From Pimelobacter simplex (GTDB lineage Bacteria > Actinomycetota > Actinomycetes > Propionibacteriales > Nocardioidaceae): 64,000 nt of DNA. How positions within the stretch are numbered: the first letter of the stretch is position 1; each line of letters begins with the position of its first letter. The DNA is taken from NCBI RefSeq assembly GCF_900114845.1, contig NZ_FOUK01000003.1, positions 124,001 through 188,000 on the forward strand, read 5' to 3'. The position numbers were made by a program, and so were the translations under genes. Below are positions 37,160 through 46,918 of the stretch, in pieces. Below the pieces are notes generated by a model. It saw only the letters and a list, made by a program, of their open reading frames with translations, made no database searches and was not told where the DNA came from.

Positions 37160-37165
37160 GGAGTC

Positions 37166-38674
37166 ATGAGCGTGCGCCGCGTGATGGGCACCGAGGTCGA
37201 GTACGGCATCTCGGTCCAGGGGCAGCCGACCGCGAACCCGATGGTCGCCTCCTCGCAGGTCGTCAACGCCTACGCCACGGCGACGGTGCGGGCCCGCCGG
37301 GCGAGGTGGGACTTCGAGGAGGAGTCGCCGCTGCGCGACGCGCGCGGCTTCGACATGTCCCGCCAGATCGCCGACCCCACCCAGCTCACCGACGAGGACC
37401 TCGGGCTGGCCAACGTCATCCTGACCAACGGCGCCCGGCTCTACGTCGACCACGCGCACCCGGAGTACTCCACGCCCGAGGTGGTCACCCCCCTCGACAT
37501 CGTGCGCTGGGACAAGGCGGGGGAGCAGGTCATGCTCGACGCCGCCCGCCGGGCCCAGCAGCTGCCGGGCAGCCCGCAGATCGTCCTCTACAAGAACAAC
37601 ACCGACAACAAGGGCGCGTCCTACGGCGCCCACGAGAACTACCTGATGCGGCGCTCGACGCCGTTCGCCGACATCGTCCGGCACCTCACGCCGTTCTTCG
37701 TCAGCCGCCAGGTGTTCTGCGGCGCCGGCCGGGTCGGCCGAGGCCAGGACGGCCGCGGCGAGGGCTTCCAGATCAGCCAGCGCGCCGACTTCTTCGAGGT
37801 CGAGGTGGGCCTCGAGACCACGCTCAAGCGCCCGATCATCAACACCCGCGACGAGCCGCACGCCGACCCCGAGAAGTACCGCCGCCTCCACGTGATCATC
37901 GGCGACGCCAACCTCTCCGAGATCGCCACCTACCTCAAGGTCGGCACCACCTCGCTGGTGCTCGCGATGATCGAGGACCGGTTCATCTCCCGCGACCTCA
38001 CCGTCGACGGTCCGGTCGGCGCGCTGCGCGCGATCTCCCACGACCCCGGCCTGCGCGAGGTGATCACGCTCGCCGACGGCCGCCGGCTGACCGGCATCCA
38101 GCTCCAGCTCGAGTACCTCGACCTCGCGAAGAAGTACGTCGAGGACCGCTACGGCGCCGACGCGGACGCCCAGACGGTCGACGTCCTCGCCCGCTGGGAG
38201 GACGTCCTGGGCCGGCTCGAGGCCGACCCGATGTCGCTGGCCGATCAGCTCGACTGGGTCGCCAAGCTCAAGCTCATCGAGCAGTACCGCTCCCGCGACG
38301 GGCTGGCCTGGAACGACGCCAAGCTCCAGCTCATCGACTACCAGTACTCCGACATCCGGCCCGAGAAGGGCCTCTACCACCGTCTCGTGGGGGCCGGTCG
38401 CATCCAGCGGCTGCTCACCGACGACGAGGTCGACTCCGCGATGACGAACCCGCCGGCCGAGACCCGGGCCTACTTCCGCGGCCGGTGCCTCGAGAAGTAC
38501 GCGCCCGACATCGCCGCCGCGTCGTGGGACTCGGTCATCTTCGACCTGCCGGGACGCGAGTCCCTGCAGCGTGTCCCGACGATCGACCCGCTGCGCGGAA
38601 GCAAGGCGCACGTGGGTGCGTTGATCGACAAGTGCGCAACGGCCGACGAGTTGGTCCGCGCGCTCACCCGCTGA
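37166..38674 (+). CDS. dop: Pup deamidase/depupylase Dop
   Basis: 502 residues. Dop converts the C-terminal glutamine of Pup to glutamate and also removes Pup from substrates. It shares the glutamine-synthetase-like fold with Paf[12 protein letters not shown] at the start with the ATP/Mg glutamate, the family histidine/arginine blocks [37 protein letters not shown] and [11 protein letters not shown]. The Dop-specific insertion follows [13 protein letters not shown] near residue 70. Leaderless start. Followed by pup with a separate -10 box. Confidence 0.96.
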   Translation: MSVRRVMGTEVEYGISVQGQPTANPMVASSQVVNAYATATVRARRARWDFEEESPLRDARGFDMSRQIADPTQLTDEDLGLANVILTNGARLYVDHAHPEYSTPEVVTPLDIVRWDKAGEQVMLDAARRAQQLPGSPQIVLYKNNTDNKGASYGAHENYLMRRSTPFADIVRHLTPFFVSRQVFCGAGRVGRGQDGRGEGFQISQRADFFEVEVGLETTLKRPIINTRDEPHADPEKYRRLHVIIGDANLSEIATYLKVGTTSLVLAMIEDRFISRDLTVDGPVGALRAISHDPGLREVITLADGRRLTGIQLQLEYLDLAKKYVEDRYGADADAQTVDVLARWEDVLGRLEADPMSLADQLDWVAKLKLIEQYRSRDGLAWNDAKLQLIDYQYSDIRPEKGLYHRLVGAGRIQRLLTDDEVDSAMTNPPAETRAYFRGRCLEKYAPDIAAASWDSVIFDLPGRESLQRVPTIDPLRGSKAHVGALIDKCATADELVRALTR

Positions 38675-38679
38675 GTGGA

Positions 38680-38685
38680 TAGGGT
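38680..38685 (+). promoter_or_regulatory. -10 box for pup
   Basis: TAGGGT lies 5 nt after the dop stop and 6 nt before the pup ATG, so pup-prcB-prcA can be transcribed separately from dop. Confidence 0.55.
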
Positions 38686-38691
38686 TCAGAC

Positions 38692-38889
38692 ATGGCTCAG
38701 GAGCAGAAGCAGCCGCGCAAGTCCGACGAGGCCGACGAGGCCACCGAGGTCGCGCCCGAGAGCGACGTCGCCGAGCGCAAGGAGACGCTCGACGACGACG
38801 TCGACGCGATCCTCGACGAGATCGACGACGTGCTCGAGACCAACGCCGAGGACTTCGTGAAGTCGTTCATCCAGAAGGGCGGGCAGTAG
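38692..38889 (+). CDS. pup: Prokaryotic ubiquitin-like protein Pup
   Basis: 65 residues, intrinsically disordered and acidic, the tag that PafA attaches to lysines of proteins bound for the proteasome. The C-terminal half ([31 protein letters not shown]) is the ARC-binding helix region, and it ends KGGQ, so the glutamine form is made and Dop is needed before ligation. The N-terminal half ([18 protein letters not shown]) is the part that engages the ATPase pore. Confidence 0.97.
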   Translation: MAQEQKQPRKSDEADEATEVAPESDVAERKETLDDDVDAILDEIDDVLETNAEDFVKSFIQKGGQ

Positions 38890-38895
38890 GCCCTG

Positions 38896-39750
38896 ATGAG
38901 CGACGCGCGCATCCCGGGCGCCTTCCTGCGCCCGGGCACCTCCTCGTTCAGCGACTTCCTCGCCGAGAACGCCCCCGACCTGCTTCCCGCCCGCCGCTCG
39001 CTGCCCGCCGGCGGCGCTGCCGAGATCGCGCCCCACGGCACGACCATCGTCGCGGTCACCTTCCCCGGCGGCCTGGTGATGGCCGGCGACCGCCGCGCCA
39101 CCATGGGCAACGTCATCGCCCAGCGCGACATCGAGAAGGTCTTCCCCGCCGACGAGTACTCCGTGGTCGGCATCGCCGGCACGGCCGGTCTCGCGGTCGA
39201 GATGGTCCGCCTGTTCCAGGTCGAGCTCGAGCACTACGAGAAGATCGAGGGCTCGGTCCTCTCGCTCGACGGCAAGGCCAACCGGCTCTCCGCGCTGATC
39301 CGGGCCAACCTCGGCATGGCGATGCAGGGGCTGGCCGTCGTCCCGATGTTCGCCGGCTACGACCTCGACAGCCGCACCGGCCGGATCTTCGGCTACGACG
39401 TGACCGGCGGCCGGCACGAGGAGGCCTCCTTCTTCACGGTCGGCTCCGGCTCGATGTTCGCCCGCGGCGCGCTCAAGAAGCTCTACCGCGACGACCTCAC
39501 CTCCGACGACGCCGTCCGGGTCTGCCTCCAGGCGCTCTACGACGCCGCCGACGACGACTCCGCGACCGGCGGCCCCGACCTCACCCGGCGGATCTTCCCG
39601 GTCGTCTGGGTGGTCACCGCCGACGGCGGCGTCCGGCTGCCCGAGGAGCGCATCGGCGAGCTCGCCGACCAGGTCGTCGGCGCCCGCCTGCAGCGTCCCG
39701 ACGGCCCCGTCGCCCCGCTGCCCGGCGGGGGAGAGGAGGCTCAGTCATGA
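38896..39750 (+). CDS. prcB: Proteasome beta subunit
   Basis: 284 residues. N-terminal propeptide of 48 residues; cleavage between Gly48 and Thr49 in [10 protein letters not shown] exposes the catalytic threonine. The lysine and aspartate of the active site fit [10 protein letters not shown]. The conserved [13 protein letters not shown] and acidic C terminus follow. Six nt separate it from pup, and its stop overlaps the prcA start (ATGA), a classic pup-prcB-prcA unit. Confidence 0.97.
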   Translation: MSDARIPGAFLRPGTSSFSDFLAENAPDLLPARRSLPAGGAAEIAPHGTTIVAVTFPGGLVMAGDRRATMGNVIAQRDIEKVFPADEYSVVGIAGTAGLAVEMVRLFQVELEHYEKIEGSVLSLDGKANRLSALIRANLGMAMQGLAVVPMFAGYDLDSRTGRIFGYDVTGGRHEEASFFTVGSGSMFARGALKKLYRDDLTSDDAVRVCLQALYDAADDDSATGGPDLTRRIFPVVWVVTADGGVRLPEERIGELADQVVGARLQRPDGPVAPLPGGGEEAQS

Positions 39751-40631
39751 GCACCCCGTTCTACGTCTCGCCCGAGCAGCTGATGAAGGACCGGGCCGAC
39801 TTCGCCCGCAAGGGCATCGCCCGGGGCCGGTCCCTCGTCGCCGTCCAGTACGCCGACGGCGTCCTCCTCGTCACCGAGAACCCCTCGCAGGCGCTGCACA
39901 AGGTCTCCGAGCTCTACGACCGGCTCGCGTTCGCCGCGGTCGGCCGCTACAACGAGTTCGAGAACCTGCGCATCGCCGGCGTCCGGCTCGCCGACATGCG
40001 CGGCTACGCCTACGACCGGCGCGACGTCACCGGCCGCGGGCTCGCCAACGCCTACGCCCAGACGCTCGGCACGATCTTCTCCTCGGGCGGCGAGAAGCCC
40101 TACGAGGTCGAGATCTTCGTGGCCGAGGTCGGCACCACCGCCGCCGACGACCAGATCTACCGCCTCACCTACGAGGGCCGGGTCGCCGACGAGCACGGCT
40201 ACGCCGTGATGGGCGGCGACGCCGACACGGTCGCCAAGTACCTCCAGGAGCACTACTCCGAGGGCGCCTCGCTCGCCGACGCGCTCCACGTCGCGGTCGC
40301 CGCGCTCGGCCACACCGCCGACGGCGGCAAGGTCGAGGACCGGGTGATCCCGGTCGGCGACCTCGAGGTCGCGGTGCTCGACCGCACGCGCACCCAGCCG
40401 CGGAAGTTCCGCCGCCTGCTGCCGGCCCGTCTCGACGAGATCCTCGGCGACCGCGGTCCGGCCGAGCACGCCGCCCCGCTGCCCGACGACGGCGCCCCGG
40501 GCTCCGGCGGCTCCGGTGCGACGGCCTCGGCCACCGACGACCCCACCGACCCGACCGACCAGGTCTCCGGGGGCGTCGCCCCGCTCGAGGACCCCAGCAC
40601 GGGCGAGCCGCCCGTCGCGCCGCCGCTCTGA
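39747..40631 (+). CDS. prcA: Proteasome alpha subunit
   Basis: 294 residues. Outer-ring subunit that gates the core particle and docks the QYL tail of ARC. The N-terminal [28 protein letters not shown] is the gating and H0 region. The last 60 residues are a low-complexity, Asp/Pro/Ser/Thr-rich tail ([20 protein letters not shown]) beyond the folded core. Coupled to prcB by ATGA. It ends 4 nt before the stop of the antisense oxidoreductase gene. Confidence 0.97.
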   Translation: MSTPFYVSPEQLMKDRADFARKGIARGRSLVAVQYADGVLLVTENPSQALHKVSELYDRLAFAAVGRYNEFENLRIAGVRLADMRGYAYDRRDVTGRGLANAYAQTLGTIFSSGGEKPYEVEIFVAEVGTTAADDQIYRLTYEGRVADEHGYAVMGGDADTVAKYLQEHYSEGASLADALHVAVAALGHTADGGKVEDRVIPVGDLEVAVLDRTRTQPRKFRRLLPARLDEILGDRGPAEHAAPLPDDGAPGSGGSGATASATDDPTDPTDQVSGGVAPLEDPSTGEPPVAPPL

Positions 40632-40635
40632 CGTC

Positions 40636-42012
40636 CTACCTGGTGAGCGGACGGGTGGCCGGTCCTTCGAGGACCGTGCCGTCCGCCGCGAACCGGGAGC
40701 CGTGCAGCGGGCAGTCCCACGACTCCTCGACGTCGTTCCAGGCCAGGACGCCGCCCAGGTGGGTGCACAGCGGTGGCCGGTCCTGCGCGAACGGCCGGCG
40801 CAGGTGCCCGCACGCCAGGTGCCACCCGACCTCGGCGTTGGCGATCCCGGTGCGCGCCGCCGCGCGGACCCGGGGCGGCGCCCAGGTGCGCAGCGCCTCC
40901 GCCCAGCCCGGACGGCGTCCGCCGAGCAGCTCGGCGGCCACCACGAGCGCGGCCGCGGGCGCGGTGCTGAACCCCCACTTGTCGAAGCCCGTGACGACCT
41001 GGATCCGGTGCTCACCGGGCAGCACCGGGCCTGCATAGGGGAGTGCGGCGACCGGGGCCTGGTCCTGCGCGGACCAGGTCGCGCGCACCTCGCCCTCCGG
41101 GAAGTGCTCGCCCGCCCAGGCCAGCAGCCGCGCCCGGTGCTCGCTCGCCGGCCCGCGGCCGGTGACGTGGCCGGCGCCGCCGATCATCAGCAGCGCCTCG
41201 TCCCCACCGTCCCCACCGTCGTCGTCGGTGCCGCGCGCCGAGCGGAGCGACCGGGTGTCGTCGTCGGACGAGAGGTGCATGCCCTCGGGCACCCAGGTGC
41301 CGCTCAGCGTCGCCGCGTAGGAGCGCTCCGGCTGCAGCCGGGCGAAGAACAGGCCGCGGTCGAGGATCGGCTGGTTGGTCGCCACGACGACCGCGCCGGC
41401 GCTCAGCCCGGTCCCGTCGGCGGTCGTGATCCGGACCGACGAGCCGTGCCGCCGCACGCCGACCACCCGGGCCTCCTCGCGCACCTCGCCGCCCTCGGCG
41501 CGCACGTCGTCCAGCAGCGCGTCGAGCACCGCGCGCGGGTCGACCTGGAGCTGGTCCTCGAGCCGGACGGCGCCCCGCACCGCGAAGGGCAGCTCGGTCT
41601 CGTCGGTCCACACGGCGTCGAGCCCGGCCGCCTGCGCCGCGTCGAGCTCGGCGCGCGCCCGCCGTTCACCGGCCGCGGTGGTCGCGTACGTCGTCGCGTG
41701 CCGTCCCTCGACCGGCATGCCGTGCTCGGCGCAGTAGTGCCGCAGCCAGGCCTGGCCCTCGCGGCCGGCCTCGACGTACTGCCGGGCGATCGGCAGCGCG
41801 TGGCTGCGCAGCACCCGGCTGAGCTTCGTCCCCTGGAGCAGGCTGACCTTGCCGGTCGAGTGCCCGGTGGTGCCGTCGCCCACCTGGCGCGCCTCGAGGA
41901 CGACGACCGCGCGCCCCGCCCGGGCGAGCAGGAGCGCGCTGAGCAGTCCGGCGAGACCGCCTCCGACCACTGCCACGTCGTAGGCCAGCGCGAACTCGTG
42001 CGATGGGTTCAT
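40636..42012 (-). CDS. FAD-dependent oxidoreductase with C-terminal Rieske domain
   Basis: 458 residues. DadA/GlpO-type FAD fold: dinucleotide motif VAVVGGGLAGLLSALLLARAG at the start, TTGHSTGKVS, and FDKWGFSTAPAAA near the flavin site. The C-terminal 90 residues form a Rieske [2Fe-2S] domain with CTHLGGVLAW and CPLHGSRF. This fusion is found in many actinobacteria and bacilli without a known substrate. ATG 42012 is preferred (TACGGC 6 nt upstream) over a GTG at 42054. It lies antisense between prcA and pafA, an odd place for an unrelated gene. Confidence 0.87.
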   Translation of the reverse strand: MNPSHEFALAYDVAVVGGGLAGLLSALLLARAGRAVVVLEARQVGDGTTGHSTGKVSLLQGTKLSRVLRSHALPIARQYVEAGREGQAWLRHYCAEHGMPVEGRHATTYATTAAGERRARAELDAAQAAGLDAVWTDETELPFAVRGAVRLEDQLQVDPRAVLDALLDDVRAEGGEVREEARVVGVRRHGSSVRITTADGTGLSAGAVVVATNQPILDRGLFFARLQPERSYAATLSGTWVPEGMHLSSDDDTRSLRSARGTDDDGGDGGDEALLMIGGAGHVTGRGPASEHRARLLAWAGEHFPEGEVRATWSAQDQAPVAALPYAGPVLPGEHRIQVVTGFDKWGFSTAPAAALVVAAELLGGRRPGWAEALRTWAPPRVRAAARTGIANAEVGWHLACGHLRRPFAQDRPPLCTHLGGVLAWNDVEESWDCPLHGSRFAADGTVLEGPATRPLTR

Positions 42013-42044
42013 GCGCACGCCGTACCCGATGCGGCCCGGGCCAG

Positions 42045-42050
42045 TAGTGT
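42045..42050 (+). promoter_or_regulatory. -10 box for pafA
   Basis: TAGTGT ends 6 nt before the pafA ATG; leaderless type. The divergent oxidoreductase starts 44 nt away. Confidence 0.55.
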
Positions 42051-42056
42051 TCACTC

Positions 42057-43418
42057 ATGGACCGTCGGATCTTCGGGATCGAGAACGAGTACGGGGTCAC
42101 CTGCACGTTCCGCGGCCAGCGCCGGCTCAGCCCCGACGAGGTCGCCCGCTACCTGTTCCGCAAGGTGGTGAGCTGGGGACGCAGCAGCAACGTCTTCCTG
42201 CGCAACGGCGCGCGGCTCTACCTCGACGTCGGCAGCCATCCCGAGTACGCCACGCCCGAGTGCGACGACGTCACCGACCTCGTCACGCACGACAAGGCGG
42301 GGGAGCGGGTGCTCGAGGGGTTGCTCCTCGACGCCGAGCAGCGGTTGCACGACGAGGGCATCGCCGGCGAGATCTACCTGTTCAAGAACAACACCGACTC
42401 GGCCGGCAACTCCTACGGCTGCCACGAGAACTACCTCGTCAGCCGGGCCGGTGAGTTCTCCCGGCTGGCCGACGTCCTCATCCCGTTCCTGGTGACGCGC
42501 CAGATCATCGTCGGCGCCGGCAAGGTCACCCAGACGCCCCGCGGGACGTCGTACTCGGTGAGCCAGCGGGCCGAGCACATCTGGGAGGGCGTGAGCAGCG
42601 CGACCACGCGCAGCCGCCCGATCATCAACACCCGCGACGAGCCGCACGCCGACGCCGAGAAGTACCGCCGCCTCCACGTGATCGTCGGCGACTCCAACAT
42701 GAGCGAGACCACCACGATGCTCAAGGTGGCCAGCTGCGACCTCGTGCTGCGGATGATCGAGGAGGGCGTGGTGATGCGCGACCTCACGATGGAGAACCCG
42801 ATCCGGGCCATCCGCGAGATCGCGCACGACGTCACCGGGCGCCGCAAGATCCGGCTCGCCAACGGCCGCGAGGCCAGCGCGCTCGAGATCCAGGGCGAGT
42901 ACCTCGCCAAGGCGCGCGACTTCGTCGACCGGCGCGGCATCAGCACGCCGGTCATCGAGCGCTCGCTCGACCTGTGGGAGCGCGGCCTCAAGGCCGTCGA
43001 GTCCGACGACCTCAGCCTCGTCGACCGCGAGATCGACTGGGTCATCAAGTGGAAGCTGATCGACCGCTACCGGGCCAAGCACGGCCTGCCGATGAGCCAC
43101 CCGCGCGTCGCCCAGCTCGACCTGGCCTACCACGACATCCACCGCAACCGGGGCCTCTACTACCTGCTCGAGAAGCGCGGCGCGGTGGCCCGGGTCAGCA
43201 CCGACCTCAAGATCTTCGAGGCCAAGTCGGTCCCGCCGCAGAACACCCGGGCCCGGCTGCGCGGCGAGTTCATCCGCCGCGCCCAGGAGCGACGCCGCGA
43301 CTTCACCGTCGACTGGGTGCACCTCAAGCTCAACGACCAGGCCCAGCGCACGGTCCTCTGCAAGGACCCCTTCCGGGCCTACGACGAGCGGGTGCAGCGG
43401 CTCATCGACGGCATGTGA
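42057..43418 (+). CDS. pafA: Pup--protein ligase PafA
   Basis: 453 residues. PafA uses ATP to join the C-terminal glutamate of Pup to lysines of target proteins. Same fold as Dop: [16 protein letters not shown] at the start, [36 protein letters not shown]; the Dop-specific loop is absent, which separates the two. A C-terminal small domain ([28 protein letters not shown]) completes it. Own leaderless promoter, apart from the prcBA unit because of the antisense gene between them. Confidence 0.97.
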   Translation: MDRRIFGIENEYGVTCTFRGQRRLSPDEVARYLFRKVVSWGRSSNVFLRNGARLYLDVGSHPEYATPECDDVTDLVTHDKAGERVLEGLLLDAEQRLHDEGIAGEIYLFKNNTDSAGNSYGCHENYLVSRAGEFSRLADVLIPFLVTRQIIVGAGKVTQTPRGTSYSVSQRAEHIWEGVSSATTRSRPIINTRDEPHADAEKYRRLHVIVGDSNMSETTTMLKVASCDLVLRMIEEGVVMRDLTMENPIRAIREIAHDVTGRRKIRLANGREASALEIQGEYLAKARDFVDRRGISTPVIERSLDLWERGLKAVESDDLSLVDREIDWVIKWKLIDRYRAKHGLPMSHPRVAQLDLAYHDIHRNRGLYYLLEKRGAVARVSTDLKIFEAKSVPPQNTRARLRGEFIRRAQERRRDFTVDWVHLKLNDQAQRTVLCKDPFRAYDERVQRLIDGM

Positions 43419-43424
43419 GCGACT

Positions 43425-43457
43425 CCTGGGAGATCTCTCAGGGGGAGTCGGTAGGGT
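43425..43457 (+). promoter_or_regulatory. 18-bp palindrome and -10 box upstream of the FKBP lipoprotein
   Basis: CCTGGGAGATCTCTCAGG (43425-43442) is a palindrome with one G-T type mismatch and no loop, placed where a -35 box would be. TAGGGT (43452-43457) lies 6 nt before the GTG at 43464. An operator is a reasonable reading; a weak pafA terminator is the alternative. Confidence 0.45.
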
Positions 43458-43463
43458 TTGCGC

Positions 43464-44570
43464 GTGCTGATGCGTCTGCGACGTCCGACGACCCTTGTCC
43501 TCACCGCCCTGCTCCCGGCGAGCCTCGCGCTCGCCGCGTGCGGCAGCGACTCCTCCGACGGTGTCAAGGGCTTCGACGCCGTCAGCATCAGCGGCCAGGT
43601 GGGTGAGGCGCCGAAGCTGGACTGGAAGGACACCATGACGGCCGAGAAGGCCGAGTCCAAGGTGGTCACCAAGGGCGACGGCGACGCGCTCAAGAAGGGC
43701 GACCTCGTCCGGGTCGAGTTCACGCTGGCCGACGGCTGGACCCACCAGGTCGCCTACGACAGCTACGACGACACCAAGCTCAGCACGCTGGTGCGCGTCG
43801 GCACCCCCAAGGAGCCGCAGTCGCTCACCGACCTGCTCGCGATCGGCCTCGACGGCCAGATCAAGGCGGGCCAGACGGTCGGCACCCGGATCGCGGTGGC
43901 GGTCGGCAGCGACGTCGCCTTCGGCAACTACTTCGGCAGCCAGGCCGCGAGCCTGCTCGCCGGTCTCAACATCGGCAACGAGGACGGCATGCTCTACGTC
44001 GCCGACATCGTCGGCCTCGCCCAGCCGCAGGGCACCGCGCAGACGGCGCCGGCCTGGGCACCCAAGATCGTCGAGAAGGACGGCGTGCCGACCGGTCTCG
44101 ACTTCAAGGGCGTGCCCGCCGCCAACGGCGAGCTGCGCGTCGCCGTCCTGACCAAGGGCGAGGGCCCGGCCATCAAGGACGGCCAGCAGGCGCTGGTCAA
44201 CTACCTCGGCCAGCTCGCGAAGGGCAAGAAGCCGTTCGACGAGAGCTTCAGCAAGGGCGGCTTCACCGCCACCCTCGGCGGCAAGGAGGCCTCGGTCGTC
44301 AAGGGCTGGTCGAAGGCCCTGGTCGGCCAGACCGCCGGCAGCCGGGTGATCCTCGAGATCCCGCCGAAGCTGGGCTACGGCGACAAGGCCCAGGGTGAGG
44401 ACATCCCGGCCAACTCGACGCTCTACTTCGTCATCGACATCCTCGACGTGGCCGACCCGGAGCCGAAGCCCGAGCCGACCGACACGGCGTCCCCGAGCGG
44501 CACGCCGTCCGGTACGCCGAGCAGCACGGGGACGCCCTCGGGCACCCCCAGCGAGGGTTCGTCGAACTGA
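43464..44570 (+). CDS. FKBP-type peptidyl-prolyl isomerase lipoprotein
   Basis: 368 residues. Lipobox LALAAC with Cys26 as lipid anchor. Two tandem FKBP-like domains: a degenerate one (about 60-190) and a more typical one (about 215-330, GQQALVNYLGQLAKGKKPFDESF and GSRVILEIPPKLGYGDKAQGEDIPANSTLYFVIDILDV). The C terminus is a Ser/Thr/Pro repeat (SGTPSGTPSSTGTPSGTPSE), a cell-wall spacer. GTG 43464 is chosen from the 6-nt gap to TAGGGT. Lies between pafA and pafB, as a PPIase does in some other actinobacteria. Confidence 0.88.
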   Translation: MLMRLRRPTTLVLTALLPASLALAACGSDSSDGVKGFDAVSISGQVGEAPKLDWKDTMTAEKAESKVVTKGDGDALKKGDLVRVEFTLADGWTHQVAYDSYDDTKLSTLVRVGTPKEPQSLTDLLAIGLDGQIKAGQTVGTRIAVAVGSDVAFGNYFGSQAASLLAGLNIGNEDGMLYVADIVGLAQPQGTAQTAPAWAPKIVEKDGVPTGLDFKGVPAANGELRVAVLTKGEGPAIKDGQQALVNYLGQLAKGKKPFDESFSKGGFTATLGGKEASVVKGWSKALVGQTAGSRVILEIPPKLGYGDKAQGEDIPANSTLYFVIDILDVADPEPKPEPTDTASPSGTPSGTPSSTGTPSGTPSEGSSN

Positions 44571-44595
44571 TGTTCGACGGGGCACAATAGTCCCC

Positions 44596-45558
44596 ATGCC
44601 CGCGCCCAAGAGCGAGCGCCTGCTCAACCTGCTCATCATGCTCCTGGTCCAGCGGCGCCCGATCGCCAAGGAGCGCATCCGGGAGCTGCTCTACCCGGAC
44701 TCGCGCCCCGACGCCTTCGAGAAGATGTTCGAGCGCGACAAGGACGAGCTGCGCAGCCTCGGCGTCCCGGTCGAGGTCGCGCCGATCGACCCCTTCTTCG
44801 ACGACGAGGTCGGCTACCGCATCCCGCCCGAGGCGTTCGCCCTGCCCGAGGTCGAGCTCACCGCCGAGGAGGCCCAGGTGGTCGGCATCGCGTCCCGGGT
44901 CTGGCAGCACGCGACGATGGCCCAGGCCACCACCGACGCGGTCCGCAAGCTGACCGCGGCCGGCATCGACGTCGACCTCGACGCCCTCGAGATCGCGCGG
45001 CCGCTGCTGACCGCCGAGGAGCCCGCCTTCGAGACCTGCTGGGTCGCGGTGTGCGAGCGCCAGGCCATCGAGTTCGACTACCAGCGCGCCGGCGCCGAGA
45101 GCTCCATGCGCCGCCACGTCGAGCCCTGGGGCGTCGTCCGCTACGGCGGCCGCTGGTACCTCGTCGGCCACGACGCCGACCGCGGCGCCGAGCGGGTCTT
45201 CCGGCTCTCCCGGGTGATCGGCGAGGTCCGGCTGGTCGGCCAGCCCGGCGCCTACGAGGTGCCGCCCGACACCGACGTGCGCGCGATCGCCCGCCGGATG
45301 GCGCCGCCCACCCCCACTGCGACCGCGGTGCTGCTGGTCCGCGAGGGGGCCGGTCACGGCTTCCGCCGGTCGGCGAGCCGGGTGGTGCTCGGCGTCGCCG
45401 GCCCCGACGAGCACACCGGCTGGGACCGGCTCGAGGTGGTCCGCCCCACCCAGGGACTGGCCGACGAGGTGCTCTCCCACGGCCCCGACGTGGTGCTGGT
45501 CGAGCCGGCCGCGATCCGCGACGAGGTGGTCGCCCGGCTCCTGCAGGTGGCCGGATGA
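44596..45558 (+). CDS. pafB: WYL-domain DNA-damage regulator PafB
   Basis: 320 residues. N-terminal winged helix (RLLNLLIMLLVQRRPIAKERIRELLYPDSRPDAFEKMFERDKDELR), WYL domain with the RRHVEPWGVVRYGGRWYLVGHD core near residues 170-195, then a WCX domain. In mycobacteria PafB and PafC form a heterodimer that activates LexA-independent DNA-damage genes. CACAAT lies 7 nt before the ATG, so a leaderless start is possible. Overlaps pafC by ATGA. Confidence 0.93.
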   Translation: MPAPKSERLLNLLIMLLVQRRPIAKERIRELLYPDSRPDAFEKMFERDKDELRSLGVPVEVAPIDPFFDDEVGYRIPPEAFALPEVELTAEEAQVVGIASRVWQHATMAQATTDAVRKLTAAGIDVDLDALEIARPLLTAEEPAFETCWVAVCERQAIEFDYQRAGAESSMRRHVEPWGVVRYGGRWYLVGHDADRGAERVFRLSRVIGEVRLVGQPGAYEVPPDTDVRAIARRMAPPTPTATAVLLVREGAGHGFRRSASRVVLGVAGPDEHTGWDRLEVVRPTQGLADEVLSHGPDVVLVEPAAIRDEVVARLLQVAG

Positions 45559-46589
45559 GCCCCGCCCCCAAGAGCCGGCCGGCCCCGGCCCCCGGCGCGC
45601 GCGACCAGGTCGCGCGGCTGCTCACCCTGGTCCCCTTCCTCCACCACCGCGACGGCGTCCGCCTCGAAGAGGCCGCCAAGGTGCTCGGCACCACGCCGGC
45701 CCAGGTGGTGCGCGACCTGCGCGTCCTCTTCATGTGCGGACTGCCCGGAGGCCTGCCCGACGACCTGATCGACGTCGACCTCGACGCGATCGTCACCGAC
45801 GAGGGGAGCCCGGTCACCGAGGGCGTGATCCGGGTCGAGAACGCCGACTACCTCGCCCGGCCGCTGCGGCTGAGCGCCACCGAGGCCTCGGCCGTCATCG
45901 TCGCGCTGCGGATGCTGCGCGAGACCCGGGCCGCCGGCGCCACGCCCGAGCTGGTCGACCGGGTGCTGGCCAAGCTCGAGTCGGCCGCGGCGACGGCGGG
46001 CGCCGCCCACGTCGAGGTCGCTCCCTCGCCGCGCGACGCCCAGCAGGTCGTCGTCGCCGAGCTCACCGCGCTCGTCCAGCAGGCGCTGGCCGGCTCCCAG
46101 CAGCTGCGGCTGTCCTACTTCGTGCCCTCGCGCGACGAGGAGTCCGAGCGCGTCGTCGACCCCTACGGCGTCGTCACCCACGGTGTCTTCGCCTACCTCG
46201 ACGCCTGGTGCCACCGGGCCGGGGGTGACCGCCTGTTCCGGCTCGACCGGATCAGCAAGGCCGAGCTCCTCCCCAGCCGCACGACGACCACCCCACGGCC
46301 GCCGCGCGACCTCAGCGACGGGCTCTTCCGCGACGACGCGACGCCCGACGCCGTCCCGGTGACGCTGCGGCTGGCCCCGCCGGCCCGCTGGGCCACCGAC
46401 TACTACCCGGTGCGCGCCGTCCGCCCGCTCGACGACGGCTCCGCCGAGGTCGACCTGCTCGTCGTCGACCGGCGCTGGCTGACCCGCCTGCTGCTGCGCC
46501 TCGCGCCGCACGCCGAGGTGGTCAGCCCCGCAGAGTTCACCGAGTCGTTCATCGTGCGTGCACAGGAGACCCTCAGGCTCTACCAGTGA
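45555..46589 (+). CDS. pafC: WYL-domain DNA-damage regulator PafC
   Basis: 344 residues, same layout as PafB: winged helix (RDQVARLLTLVPFLHHRDGVRLEEAAKVLGTTPAQVVRDLRVL), WYL core LRLSYFVPSRDEESERVVDPYGVVTHGVFAYLDAWCHRAG, then WCX. The N-terminal SPAPKSRPAPAPGA is a disordered leader. Translationally coupled to pafB. A TAGCAT box just after its stop may start tatA. Confidence 0.93.
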   Translation: MSPAPKSRPAPAPGARDQVARLLTLVPFLHHRDGVRLEEAAKVLGTTPAQVVRDLRVLFMCGLPGGLPDDLIDVDLDAIVTDEGSPVTEGVIRVENADYLARPLRLSATEASAVIVALRMLRETRAAGATPELVDRVLAKLESAAATAGAAHVEVAPSPRDAQQVVVAELTALVQQALAGSQQLRLSYFVPSRDEESERVVDPYGVVTHGVFAYLDAWCHRAGGDRLFRLDRISKAELLPSRTTTTPRPPRDLSDGLFRDDATPDAVPVTLRLAPPARWATDYYPVRAVRPLDDGSAEVDLLVVDRRWLTRLLLRLAPHAEVVSPAEFTESFIVRAQETLRLYQ

Positions 46590-46648
46590 CGAGGGCGTAG
46601 CATGGGCTCCGACCGCAGTACCCGACACAACGAGAGTTGGTTCCACCG

Positions 46649-46915
46649 ATGATTCCCCTGATCGGAATGCCCCAGGGAGCCGAGTGGCTCATCATCCTGG
46701 CGATCGTGGTGCTCGTCTTCGGAGCGGCCAAGCTCCCCGACCTGGCCCGGGGCACCGGCCAGGCGCTGCGGATCTTCAAGGCCGAGACCAAGGGCCTGCG
46801 CGACGATGACGACGACAAGAAGAAGGCCCCCAAGTCGACCGGCGAGCTCAACGCCGTCGACGACGACATCGCCGAGGGCGAGATCGTCGACGAACGTCGC
46901 GAGAACAACGCCTGA
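46649..46915 (+). CDS. tatA: Twin-arginine translocase subunit TatA
   Basis: 88 residues. One N-terminal membrane helix (EWLIILAIVVLVFGAAKLPDLARGTG) with the FG-x-KLPD hinge, an amphipathic helix to about residue 48, and a charged tail (DDDDDKKKAPK). ATG 46649 is preferred over an upstream TTG. With TatC it exports folded proteins bearing RR signals. TatC follows 3 nt after its stop. Confidence 0.95.
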   Translation: MIPLIGMPQGAEWLIILAIVVLVFGAAKLPDLARGTGQALRIFKAETKGLRDDDDDKKKAPKSTGELNAVDDDIAEGEIVDERRENNA

Positions 46916-46918
46916 CCC

